64,000 nucleotides of DNA from Mesorhizobium muleiense (GTDB lineage: Bacteria > Pseudomonadota > Alphaproteobacteria > Rhizobiales > Rhizobiaceae), in NCBI RefSeq assembly GCF_900099905.1, contig NZ_FNEE01000009.1:62001-126000 (forward strand), in the 5' to 3' direction. Shown piece after piece: positions 36,715 to 45,215 of this stretch. The notes beneath the pieces are model-generated. The model ran no database searches and was not told the DNA's origin. It was given only the letters and a program-made list of their open reading frames with translations. The translations under genes and the position numbers were made by a program. The first letter of the stretch is position 1; every line of letters begins with the position of its first letter.

Positions 36715-37497
36715 ATGAGAGACAGGTACACTTTCAAGGACTTGTCGGATTTCGAATACAGGGCTCGCGACGAATCGATCGGGCGGGCGTACATGGGGCA
36801 CATCTATTGGACGGAGATGCTGTACCGGGCGCATATGGCTTCGGTCGCATCGGTGTTCCGTACGTCCAGGTGGATCAAGGTGGCGGTCCGCGAACATGAG
36901 GCGGGAAGTCTATATGGCTGCGCGTCGGCGTGTAGAAGCCTGATCGAATCCGCAGGCGATATAAACCACAGCCTGGGACCAGTGGCCCGGACGCTCGCCT
37001 ACAACAAGGATGCGATACGAGCCGAGATTTCGGGTCAGGCTGGGGAGCCCATGCTGTCCGCTAAGGAGTTGGAAGACACGCTGATACACTTCACGCATGC
37101 CCGGAAGGTGCTGAAGACCGAAAAGACACCGGCAGTCGCAAGGCGATGCAGACCTTCCAGTACGTCGACCACGTGGATGGAATGAAGATTCCCGGCATAA
37201 AGCCGTTCCTACGCGAAACTTTGCGAGATCGGTCACCCGGCTGCCGACTCCGTGTCGGTGACCTTCGTTGCCAATGCCGGAGCCTGGATCGTAGACCCCG
37301 GCAACGAGATCGTCGTTCTCAAGGCGTTGCTCGCTGAACGGCAAGATACTCTCTCGGGCGTGCTAATGGCGTCGTTCAATGCCCCGCTCTTAATCCTAAG
37401 AACCCTTCACGCGTTCGATCTTTTCACGAGGCTGCGTAAGTACCATTTCGATGAAATTCCTGAGTGGAAGAAGATCCAAACCGCGCTGCGATCGTAG
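36715..37497 (+). pseudogene. Unknown protein with two compensating frameshifts
   Basis: Three overlapping pieces in two frames read through as one protein of about 260 aa. The first piece from ATG 36715 (DRYTFKDLSDFEYRARDES) runs to about 37115-37135. The second, one base out of phase, contains AMQTFQYVDHVDGMKIPGIK. At about 37208 the frame returns to the first one and continues LCEIGHPAADSVSVTFVANA to the stop at 37497. A base loss near 37130 and an extra C near 37208 explain this. I recognise no family. The middle is helix-rich and no membrane segment is seen. In-frame coding continues upstream (NSELYGRIVNDIAPD), so the true start may precede 36715. Confidence 0.6.
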
Positions 37498-37628
37498 GCC
37501 ATGAGCGGATCGAAAGACGTTCCGCCTTTCGACACGCATGGCGTGGATATTCGGTCTGCTAATCCTTCGAACACTTGCGTTCGGGCCCTCACGTCTCGCA
37601 TAACTGCCATCACGAGGGGGAGGATTCG

Positions 37629-38630
37629 ATGGTCGAGCAGGTCATTCAGGTCGCGGTGCACGACCTGAAGAGGAATTCCGAGAGTTTTGAAACGGTGTCG
37701 GGTAACGCGCACCTCAAGGTCTCGGAAACGGTGGAGCGCGTGGTCGGCGAGCTGCACGCCATGTATGCGAGCCGCGCCTCGAAGTCTCACGGGCGCTTCG
37801 CGGCAAGCTCCGACAACTATCCGGCACAGACCTATCTTGACGAGTTCCGGAAGGGCGACTTCAAGGACTTCGCCACGCTCACGGCCAAGCTGATGACGAC
37901 ACTGACCGTTCAGGCGCGCCGAAAGCCCGGGGCGACGGGCGGTCACGTCCTTTTCGCGCATCTCGAGAAGGACGAGCAACGGTTTCTGCTAGTGGCGATC
38001 ATCAACGACAAGCTCGGTGCGGCGCTCACCAAAAGCTTTGACATCGCGTCAGTCGAACACCTCGACCTCGACGGCTTCCGCTTCGCCGGCCGGATCAACA
38101 TGACGGCATGGACTAACTCGGCGGACCGTTACATCGGCTTCCTAAAGGGCAAGGGGAACGTCGCCGAGTACTTCAAGGAGTTCCTCGGTTGCGACAGCAC
38201 CGTTCAGGACCTCGAGGATACCAGGACACTGGTGCGCGTGCTGAACGGTTTCGCCGAGCCGGCGAAGGGCTTCGTGAAGGACAAGCAAGCTTTCCTGCAG
38301 AAGGCGTACGACATCTGCCAGCGATACATCCGGGACAACGAGCCTTTGGATCTCGAGACATTCTCCAACGAGCTCTTTCCAGAGAACCCGAAAGAACTCG
38401 CCAAATCGCTCGGAGATCCGGATGTCGGACTTGGCGACGGCTTCGTTCCGAAGAAGCGAGCGCTGTCGCCGATGGTGAAGTTCTCCGCGAAGACGCGGCT
38501 CTGGTCGGTCGAATTCAATCGGCAAGCCCTTACCGACGGCAAGATCGTCTATAACGACGACAAGAAGACCCTGACCTTCACCGAACTCCCTCCCGACCTG
38601 ATCGAAAGACTGGAACACGATCAGGAGTAG
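37629..38630 (+). CDS. Nucleoid-associated protein, NA37/YejK (NdpA) family
   Basis: 333 aa. It follows the NA37 pattern (PF04245): N-terminal VIQVAVHDLKRNSE, central HVLFAHLEKDEQRFLLVAII and SFDIASVEHLDLDGFRFAGR, then an AEYFKEFLGCDSTV motif and the VKFSAKTRLWSVEFNRQALT tail. E. coli YejK binds the nucleoid, but this copy is in an accessory island and has a partner gene 9 bp downstream encoding a two-TM protein. Start ATG at 37629 after GGGGGAGGA. Role in this context is not known: a DNA-sensing half of a defence or toxin pair is plausible. Confidence 0.85.
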   Translation: MVEQVIQVAVHDLKRNSESFETVSGNAHLKVSETVERVVGELHAMYASRASKSHGRFAASSDNYPAQTYLDEFRKGDFKDFATLTAKLMTTLTVQARRKPGATGGHVLFAHLEKDEQRFLLVAIINDKLGAALTKSFDIASVEHLDLDGFRFAGRINMTAWTNSADRYIGFLKGKGNVAEYFKEFLGCDSTVQDLEDTRTLVRVLNGFAEPAKGFVKDKQAFLQKAYDICQRYIRDNEPLDLETFSNELFPENPKELAKSLGDPDVGLGDGFVPKKRALSPMVKFSAKTRLWSVEFNRQALTDGKIVYNDDKKTLTFTELPPDLIERLEHDQE

Positions 38631-38639
38631 CGTAGCCTC

Positions 38640-39809
38640 ATGATCACGTTCGACCAGCTGATAGCACTCTACCGCAACACGGAGTTCTCGAAAGATGGCT
38701 CCGCGGGAAAGTTGACGGTCCGCGATTACAGCATTGTGGAAACGCTGAAGCAGATTGAAAGCGATGAGAAGGCTTTCGACGACGCGGCATTCACGGTCGA
38801 CTCAGCGTCGGCGGTCGTCATAGGCGCGACAGTTAGCGTCGAAATCGGCGCTCCACGCACAGGACTTGGCTTCCTCGCGCTCACCCTCGACCGGCTGCTC
38901 GAGAACCGTCGCAACCGCATAGCCGAGCCGGAGCGCTATTACCTGATCGAGGAGAGGTTCGCCTACAACGATACCGTCGTTCCCGACGCCGTCGCGCGCT
39001 ACCGGAACGCATTGCGCCTGGTCCGCACCTTAAAAGAGGCGGCTGCGTTTCTCGACCCGTACCAGGCGGAGATGCTGTTCCTCGGCTCGATCCGGCTGAT
39101 GGTCCGTGTAGACTTCAGGTCATCGGACCTTGTCTCCGTAAACTCCATACTGGTCGACGAGTTCGAGAACTTCGTCATGCAGAAGGTGCACAAGGACCAG
39201 AAGGCTGCGATCGTTGCTACCACGCTCATCGAGACGTGTCGCACCCATCCCGAAGGCGAGCGCTTCAGGTACCTTCTTCGACACTTTCGGGACTTCGTCA
39301 CAAAGTGCGAGGACAGCTATAGGCTGTTCGCGTCGGAGTTCTCGTACGACAAGATCCGGGGGAAGGCGGAAGAGGCCATCGCGGACTACACCGGTAAGAT
39401 CCATAAGACATTCCATGACATCCAGAACCAGATAATGGGCATTCCCGTCGCGAGTGTGATCATCGCCACGCAGCTCAAGCCCGCAACTCAATGCGACGTG
39501 AATTTCTGGGCAAACCTCGCCATCTCGCTCGGTGCAACGCTGTTCGTTGCCCTCCTGGCGTTTGCCATCGTCAACCAGCTGCTGACGCTGTCGACGATAG
39601 ACGACGATCTGACCCGACAGAAGACCAAGCTGAAGGGCGATTACTCGGTCGTCGCCGCGGAGTTCCTCCCTCTTTATCGCAAGCTGGAAAACCGGATTAC
39701 ACTTCACCGATTCGTCCTTGGCATCATCCTTGTCGTCTGCGGGCTCGGGGCGCTACTCACCTGGCGCATTTATTTCCAGCTGACAACTCTGATGCCGTGG
39801 GCGTGCTGA
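38640..39809 (+). CDS. Unknown protein with two C-terminal membrane segments, partner of NA37
   Basis: 389 aa, no family recognised. Residues 1-285 are soluble and mostly helical (for example residues 85-140 and 170-265). Two transmembrane helices lie at about 290-312 (FWANLAISLGATLFVALLAF) and 357-378 (FVLGIILVVCGLGALLTWRI), separated by a basic loop (DDLTRQKTKLKGDY). It starts 9 bp after the NA37 stop, so the two are surely one operon. The layout of a large sensor-like soluble part and a two-TM tail resembles membrane effectors of abortive-infection systems, but this is inference only. Confidence 0.8.
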   Translation: MITFDQLIALYRNTEFSKDGSAGKLTVRDYSIVETLKQIESDEKAFDDAAFTVDSASAVVIGATVSVEIGAPRTGLGFLALTLDRLLENRRNRIAEPERYYLIEERFAYNDTVVPDAVARYRNALRLVRTLKEAAAFLDPYQAEMLFLGSIRLMVRVDFRSSDLVSVNSILVDEFENFVMQKVHKDQKAAIVATTLIETCRTHPEGERFRYLLRHFRDFVTKCEDSYRLFASEFSYDKIRGKAEEAIADYTGKIHKTFHDIQNQIMGIPVASVIIATQLKPATQCDVNFWANLAISLGATLFVALLAFAIVNQLLTLSTIDDDLTRQKTKLKGDYSVVAAEFLPLYRKLENRITLHRFVLGIILVVCGLGALLTWRIYFQLTTLMPWAC

Positions 39810-39875
39810 GAGCGCCGTTCGGGTCACGCCATAGAAGCGAGATTCGTTCGATTGGGGCACTATGGGCCATGTGGT

Positions 39876-41231
39876 TCACTCGAACGGACTGCCCGCTTTC
39901 GGTGAAGGCAAACTCTGCCTGAACGGCCGATTAGAGGCGCGGTGCTGCCGGACAACTTGGCGTGGCCGCGACACGCAAGGTGAGGTTTTTGGGGCGCCTC
40001 CCTCATGCGCGCGCTTGGAAGGCTTCGTCTTGAAATACAGCCAGTTGAGAAACGCGTCGGCGTCCGTGAAATCAGCGCCACCGATGCGCCTCCGCAGCGC
40101 GTCGATGGTAGCGCACAATTGCGTGTATCGTTCGGCCGACAGCGTTGCGACAGTTGGACTTCGAGGCGCGCCAATGCCGATCGCCGCTAGGGCGCCGGAG
40201 GTATTGCCGTTGAAGACAGCGTACCGCTTCGGGGCGAAGGTGCAGAGAATCGCCGTGATCATATTCACGCCCACGCCAGGAATACCGAGCGCTAGCTGAC
40301 GCATCTGCTCGTAACCCCGTTCTGGCGCGAGTTTGGCTGCCTTCCTGCCCGCGGCGAACAGTGTGATCGTCTTCTTGGGATGATCGAGTGCCGCCGACCC
40401 TCGTCGATGAATGTCGCCGGAATGCCAGAGATGTTGATAAGGCTCTCTTGAAGAAATCAGATTGCTTAGATTCTCTGCGAAGACGCTCCTCATTTCCTTC
40501 GAAATCCTCGGCGCGTTGCCGAGATCCGCGATCAATTGCTGAACCTTCAATGCCTTGTCCCGATCGGTCCGGCGCTTCGCCAGCGCGGAACGTTCGGTCT
40601 TGTCTGCGCGGTACTGGCGGAGGAAGCCATTCAAGCGCCGCAGATCGAACTGTGCGGCGAAGTTGTCTTCGAGCTCTTTCTCAAGTTTGCGTCGCAATCG
40701 CTCGGCGTCTTTGTGTCGCGAGGCATATTGCCCAAGCACCAGGTCATCGAGTTCTTGGAAGCTGCCGCTCTCACGAAAATCGGCAAAGGTGACTTTCAGA
40801 TCCGACGACAGTTGTTCGTCCGAGTTCACGGTCGCCAGGATTGAAATTTCATCGTTTGTTGTCAGGGCGCCGGTCGTGAGGTTCGCTGACCCGATCAGAC
40901 ACCGAACCTGGCCTTCGCTTCGTCCGACATAGGACTTCGGGTGAAAGGTTGCGGTCTTGCCGTTTGCAAGAAACATTTCGAAGGCCCCGAACCGCTTCTT
41001 TATTGCGAGCAAATGCGCGAGCGCCTTTGGCTCGGTGATGTAGAAATCAGTACCGAGGAAAGCTTCAATTTTAGCGCCCTGCTTCAGGCGTGCCTCTAGG
41101 AGCAGCCCGATGATCCGTGCGCCACCCTCTTTTAGGAAGGCGACGGCGATGCTGATCTGCTCAGCGCCCTCCAAAACATGGGCGACAGCGGTCCGATGAT
41201 CATCGGACGCCTTGTTCTGGATGAGTCGCAT
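39876..41231 (-). CDS. Phospholipase D-like nuclease with helix-hairpin-helix domain
   Basis: 451 aa. Residues 1-170 form a PLD nuclease domain with a single HxK motif, His97 and Lys99 in FHPKSYVG, plus IGSANLTTGAL at 113-123, as in BfiI/NgoFVII-type restriction nucleases that dimerise to make one site. A coiled helical stretch (about 170-240) follows. Residues about 310-345 carry a helix-hairpin-helix (LALGIPGVGVNMITAIL) of the DNA-glycosylase type. So it is a predicted DNA-cutting or DNA-binding protein. It is divergent to the C5 methyltransferase across a 556-bp gap, which suggests a functional link with the modification system. Confidence 0.82.
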   Translation of the reverse strand: MRLIQNKASDDHRTAVAHVLEGAEQISIAVAFLKEGGARIIGLLLEARLKQGAKIEAFLGTDFYITEPKALAHLLAIKKRFGAFEMFLANGKTATFHPKSYVGRSEGQVRCLIGSANLTTGALTTNDEISILATVNSDEQLSSDLKVTFADFRESGSFQELDDLVLGQYASRHKDAERLRRKLEKELEDNFAAQFDLRRLNGFLRQYRADKTERSALAKRRTDRDKALKVQQLIADLGNAPRISKEMRSVFAENLSNLISSREPYQHLWHSGDIHRRGSAALDHPKKTITLFAAGRKAAKLAPERGYEQMRQLALGIPGVGVNMITAILCTFAPKRYAVFNGNTSGALAAIGIGAPRSPTVATLSAERYTQLCATIDALRRRIGGADFTDADAFLNWLYFKTKPSKRAHEGGAPKTSPCVSRPRQVVRQHRASNRPFRQSLPSPKAGSPFE

Positions 41232-41787
41232 GCCGGTACATCCCCCTCAATGGCAGAATCCGCCGTCTCGAGAATAGCGGCTACCGTCCGATTTACCGCC
41301 ATCTAATAGATATCCGTGTGCGTCAATTGCAACGATGTTCGAGATGTCCGCCGACAATTGTAACGAAACCTCGGATAGACTGCCGGCAGCTCACGAGCCA
41401 GGTAACAGACGACGGCTTTCGGGAACGGATGGGGGCACTTTATACGACCGATATGGCGCATTGCCGCCCGTCATTCTTGGGGCCGATAGCGGACTGGAAG
41501 CTTCGGGCCTCGGATCTTCCATAACGGACCTTCAATTCGGTGCGAGTATCTTCGTGACGTGACCCGAAGCAGACGCTTCAACAGGCCTGCTTTCGGGCCA
41601 ACCGGCTAGAAAGTTCTACCTTGAACTCTGAGTGAATTCCCCGACTTTCCTGAAACACGACCTTCGCCCTGCCTGCGCAGATGGGCGATCGAGCCATATT
41701 GGCCAGCTTGGCGCTAGCCAAGCTGCGATTTATTTTCTCGAGTTTGAAACGGATCTCTGTTAACTGATAAGGGATTCGGAGAATCTC
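41232..41787. other. Divergent intergenic region between PLD nuclease and methyltransferase
   Basis: 556 bp with no gene I can support. It should contain the promoters of both flanking genes. The clearest element is the palindrome at 41704-41725; two similar CGACAATTG/GTCAATTGC segments occur near 41320-41360. Confidence 0.5.
41704..41725. promoter_or_regulatory. Palindromic operator upstream of the C5 methyltransferase
   Basis: CAGCTTGGC-GCTA-GCCAAGCTG, a 22-bp inverted repeat with perfect 9-bp arms, centred 73 bp before the methyltransferase start. Position and symmetry suit an operator for a controller protein or autorepression by the methyltransferase. Confidence 0.65.
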
Positions 41788-42942
41788 ATGTCGAATCAGA
41801 CCGTCGCAAGCCTATTTTCGGGAATTGGTGGATTCGAGGTGGGTTTCGCCAAAGCGGGCCTAAAGACGTCCCTGATGTGCGAAAAGGATTCTGCGGCACA
41901 GGCCGTCTTGCGAAGCCGCTTTCCGGAGATCAGTCTTGTCGACGATGTCACGGCCATGCCTCGTCTTCCCAAGTGCGACGCCCTTGTCGGTGGCTGGCCT
42001 TGCCAGGATCTCAGTCAAGCTGGACGGATGGCTGGTTTGGACGGCAGCCAGTCCGGGCTGGTGTCGCACGTGTTCAGGTTGCTCGACGCTACACCGAAGA
42101 AGCCGAATACTATAGTTCTCGAAAACGTTGCGTTCTCCCTAAATCTGCAGAAGGGCAAGGCAGTACGGTACGTTACCGCCGAGCTAGCCGAACGCGGCTA
42201 CCGCTGGGCGTACCGCGTGCTGGACACTCGGGAATTTGGGCTTCCGCATCGACGCCGGCGCATTTTCATCGTCGGCATGTTGGAGGGTGACCCCGGAAAC
42301 CTCCTCTTCGACGGTATCGACCGCGTAGCGCCCGCAAGCGATTGGGCGGCCAACATCGGATTTTACTGGACTGAGGGCAATCGTGGCGTGGGTTGGACCC
42401 CTGATGCAGTACCACCCCTAAAAGGGGGCTCCGGCCTAAGCATACCTTCACCGCCTGCTATTTGGACGGTGGAAACTGGACTGTTTCAGACGCCTGGCAT
42501 CGAGGATGCGGAACGCCTTCAAGGTTTCCCCGCTGGCTGGACGGCGGCTGCCCGCGACACCAATAAGGGCGAGCGCGGGCGCTGGCGCCTTGTTGGCAAC
42601 GCTGTGAGCGTGCCTGTGGCGACCTGGGTCGGACAACGTCTGGTGGCCTCGGAAGCCCACAGCCTTGCCTATCAGGAACACGGTACCGAGACGCTTTCCC
42701 AGCACAACGCGGCGTGGGGTGGCCCTAAGCAGACTTCACGCTACATACCTGGGGCGGGTGAAGGACCGGCAGACGAACGCCGCGTCTCGATCGCGAGCTT
42801 TGGCTTGAACGATGCACAGACATTATCCGTCCGCGCCGCCGAGGGATTTCTTCGCCGCTACATGAAGAGTGGGCTAACTAAGAACCAAGACTTCGCGCAA
42901 GCACTGGCGACCCACTGCGGTCTCGAAGAAGTACCCGCCTAA
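41788..42942 (+). CDS. DNA (cytosine-5-)-methyltransferase
   Basis: 384 aa, C5-MTase. Motif I SLFSGIGGFEVG (8-19), motif IV GGWPCQDLSQAG with the catalytic Cys72, motif VI LENV (111-114), motif VIII GLPHRRRRIFIVG (151-163), motif IX ERLQGFPAGWT and motif X WRLVGNAVSVPVA are all visible in order. The target-recognition region between VIII and IX is short (about 60 aa). Methylates cytosine in a specific, unknown DNA sequence. A Vsr gene 3.8 kb away supports real 5-methylcytosine. Its stop overlaps the convergent HEPN gene by 4 bp. Confidence 0.95.
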   Translation: MSNQTVASLFSGIGGFEVGFAKAGLKTSLMCEKDSAAQAVLRSRFPEISLVDDVTAMPRLPKCDALVGGWPCQDLSQAGRMAGLDGSQSGLVSHVFRLLDATPKKPNTIVLENVAFSLNLQKGKAVRYVTAELAERGYRWAYRVLDTREFGLPHRRRRIFIVGMLEGDPGNLLFDGIDRVAPASDWAANIGFYWTEGNRGVGWTPDAVPPLKGGSGLSIPSPPAIWTVETGLFQTPGIEDAERLQGFPAGWTAAARDTNKGERGRWRLVGNAVSVPVATWVGQRLVASEAHSLAYQEHGTETLSQHNAAWGGPKQTSRYIPGAGEGPADERRVSIASFGLNDAQTLSVRAAEGFLRRYMKSGLTKNQDFAQALATHCGLEEVPA

Positions 42943-43607
42943 ACGCGGCGGTAGTGCTGCCTTGTCTTGTAGCGCTCAAGCCCCTTAATGAGCGAGACCA
43001 TGAAGATCCTTGTCCGTCGAAACTTCTCGGTAATGTCCTGAGTGCTGAATTGGGAACCGACGGTCTCGAACGTCTCGGCGCCATGAGCAAGTGTGTTGCG
43101 CATCTGTCTTATAAGGACCAGGTCGGAACCGCCGAGGCAAGATCGCGGTGGTCGCCATCGGCTTTCGATCCGCGCGACGAAGCGTAGCAATTCCTCGTTG
43201 TCGACATTTCCGGAAAACGGCAGACGGCGCAGGTCTGATTTCCAGTCCACGACCCCAGGCGCGAACCTGGCCACGTCGCGGATGAGGCTGTCGTGGTTGG
43301 CGCCCTGGGTGAGCCGGTCGCGGAAGTGAGCTCGGGCTATCTCTTCCTGCCAGTAGTCTTTCAGAGCCATAAAGCCGCCACCGCCTGCCAGGATCTCCTG
43401 TCGCAGCCCTACCAACGCCTCTCGGGAACCGAACTCTATGCAGTTGTACATCATGATGAAGGCGGAGGCGCGGGACGCCGTGATCGCCGCCGTTGCGCGG
43501 TAGAAACTGCGGCCGGGTATGTTGTAAACACGCTCCAGCGACTGCAGAGACTTTAGGTACTCGGACACGTCCTGCGCGCGGACGCGAAAGCGTCCCTCAA
43601 CGCTCAT
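42939..43607 (-). CDS. HEPN-domain protein (MAE_28990/MAE_18760-like)
   Basis: 222 aa. The HEPN ribonuclease signature R-x4-6-H is visible as RNTLAH (Arg170 to His175) following a long helix. N-terminal helices (SEYLKSLQSLERVYNIPGRS, then ASRASAFIMMYNCIEFGSRE) match HEPN proteins of the MAE_28990 type that occur in toxin-antitoxin and restriction loci. Its start lies inside the end of the upstream DUF262 gene (overlap 43597-43607), implying translational coupling. Predicted RNA-cutting effector. Confidence 0.8.
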   Translation of the reverse strand: MSVEGRFRVRAQDVSEYLKSLQSLERVYNIPGRSFYRATAAITASRASAFIMMYNCIEFGSREALVGLRQEILAGGGGFMALKDYWQEEIARAHFRDRLTQGANHDSLIRDVARFAPGVVDWKSDLRRLPFSGNVDNEELLRFVARIESRWRPPRSCLGGSDLVLIRQMRNTLAHGAETFETVGSQFSTQDITEKFRRTRIFMVSLIKGLERYKTRQHYRRV

Positions 43608-44667
43608 ACGGACGGCCGAGCAGGCTGTCGCGGACGTATTCGATACGCCCCCGGAGCTTCGGAGCACTGTTGCTGGCGTCCGTCCGCACCAGCTCCTCGA
43701 ACTGCTTCGACCGCAGCCATGCATCCGATGGCGGCCTTAAGGCCGGATCGCTCCGTAAGGCGAGCGCCGTTCCAACGGCAATGGCTTCGAAGCGGACACG
43801 AGGAACGCGTTTCCCTCCATCCGGCCGATAGAAGGCCTTCGGATAGTACATGCGGATAAACTGCATTGTCCGCTCGAATTCGGCGCCCATCTCCGAGAGC
43901 CGCGCTTCGTCAGTGGACTTGTTCAGCTTGTCCATGTTGGAGTCGAGGAATTTCCTGACATCGTGGCGGAACGCCAGGTAGCGGTCGCAGTAGATGAAAA
44001 AGCGCGTGACTAGCTCTTGACGCTCGCTGCGAGCGTCGACGCCCTTGGCCATATGGGGCGTCAAGCTCTTAAAGAGGTCTGATGCAGCCCTTTCAATCAC
44101 CAGATCGAGGAAGGCACCGCGGTAAACGCCTTTCCGTATTTCGGCGTCTTCAAGTCGCTTTCCTGATGTGTTGAGGCGCCTGAACAGCTCAACACGGGTG
44201 CTTTCGTCGGTTCCCTGGTCCAAGACGAACGAACGTATTGGCGTGTTGTTGAGACGCCGCTGCACCGAGGGCGGCAAATCGGCGAAATGATATCCGTTCA
44301 GTATGTCTAGCTTCTCGAGACCTCTCAGCGCGAACCCATCCCGCAAATATCGTACTAGGCTTCGGATCCGTTGCGAGCCGTCAACGATCTCCAAGCGCCC
44401 CTCGACGTCATAGAGGAATACCGGAGGAACTGGGACCCTGAGGATGAGGCTCTCGATGAAATAGGAGCTTTGCTCCTCGTTCCAAGCGAGGCTTCGCTGA
44501 TACTCCGGAACGTAGATGTCCCCTTCCGTCTCGGCCTCATCGCGAAATTTCGAAACCACCAGTTCGACGGAAAAGTCCGTAACAACGTACCGAGCCTCCC
44601 GGCGCACATCATCGACGATCGCAGCCACTTCGTCCGGGTCTGCCAACTGCAGTAAAAGGTTCGACAT
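43597..44667 (-). CDS. DUF262 domain-containing protein
   Basis: 356 aa. The ParB/Srx-like DUF262 core has VPEYQRSLAWNEEQSSYFIE (53-72) and the defining DGSQR motif (96-100; usual form DGQQR). It is followed by the RLNTSGKRLEDAEIRKGVYR helix typical of the family. DUF262 domains occur in GmrSD and other modification-dependent nucleases, where they bind and hydrolyse NTP or regulate cleavage. No DUF1607/HNH domain is attached here; the nuclease function is presumably provided by the overlapping HEPN gene. Confidence 0.9.
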   Translation of the reverse strand: MSNLLLQLADPDEVAAIVDDVRREARYVVTDFSVELVVSKFRDEAETEGDIYVPEYQRSLAWNEEQSSYFIESLILRVPVPPVFLYDVEGRLEIVDGSQRIRSLVRYLRDGFALRGLEKLDILNGYHFADLPPSVQRRLNNTPIRSFVLDQGTDESTRVELFRRLNTSGKRLEDAEIRKGVYRGAFLDLVIERAASDLFKSLTPHMAKGVDARSERQELVTRFFIYCDRYLAFRHDVRKFLDSNMDKLNKSTDEARLSEMGAEFERTMQFIRMYYPKAFYRPDGGKRVPRVRFEAIAVGTALALRSDPALRPPSDAWLRSKQFEELVRTDASNSAPKLRGRIEYVRDSLLGRPYER

Positions 44668-45215
44668 AAGGTTTTGGTCCCGACAAGATGCATAGATGTC
44701 AGATTCTTGGCATGATCGCTAGCGAGGCAGAGAATCGGAACCCTGCGTCGCTCGCCCAACACTCGGCGCCGTGAGGAAAATGTCTTGACGGCTTTCGGTG
44801 AGGATGGTCAGATACTGGACGCAGAGTTCGAGGTCGAAGAAACGGCCATCGGGGTCGACATCGTGCTTCACTCGAATGGCGGCGTCTCCCGAGGCAAGCC
44901 CGCCTACAACCCGGACTATATCGCGACCCTTGAAACCATCTTAGCCCGCCTCGCGGTGCTCGGTGGCAATCTTGAGGGGGCGTGGGTCGACAGTAAGGCC
45001 CTCGCCGACCTCGACCCGAACGACCGTCGAGTTAAATTGGAGACGGCCGACTATCCCATTCGTCTATCCGACGTTTCCGATATCGGCGAACTCAGATTGC
45101 AGATCCGCCGGAGCGTTTCAACGATCGGAAGGTCGGAACGTCGATCTGCCGGCACCGGCAATAAAAGTTACGACTAGCGGTATCTTTCGACATCCGCCCT
45201 TCTCTTCCGAGACTA

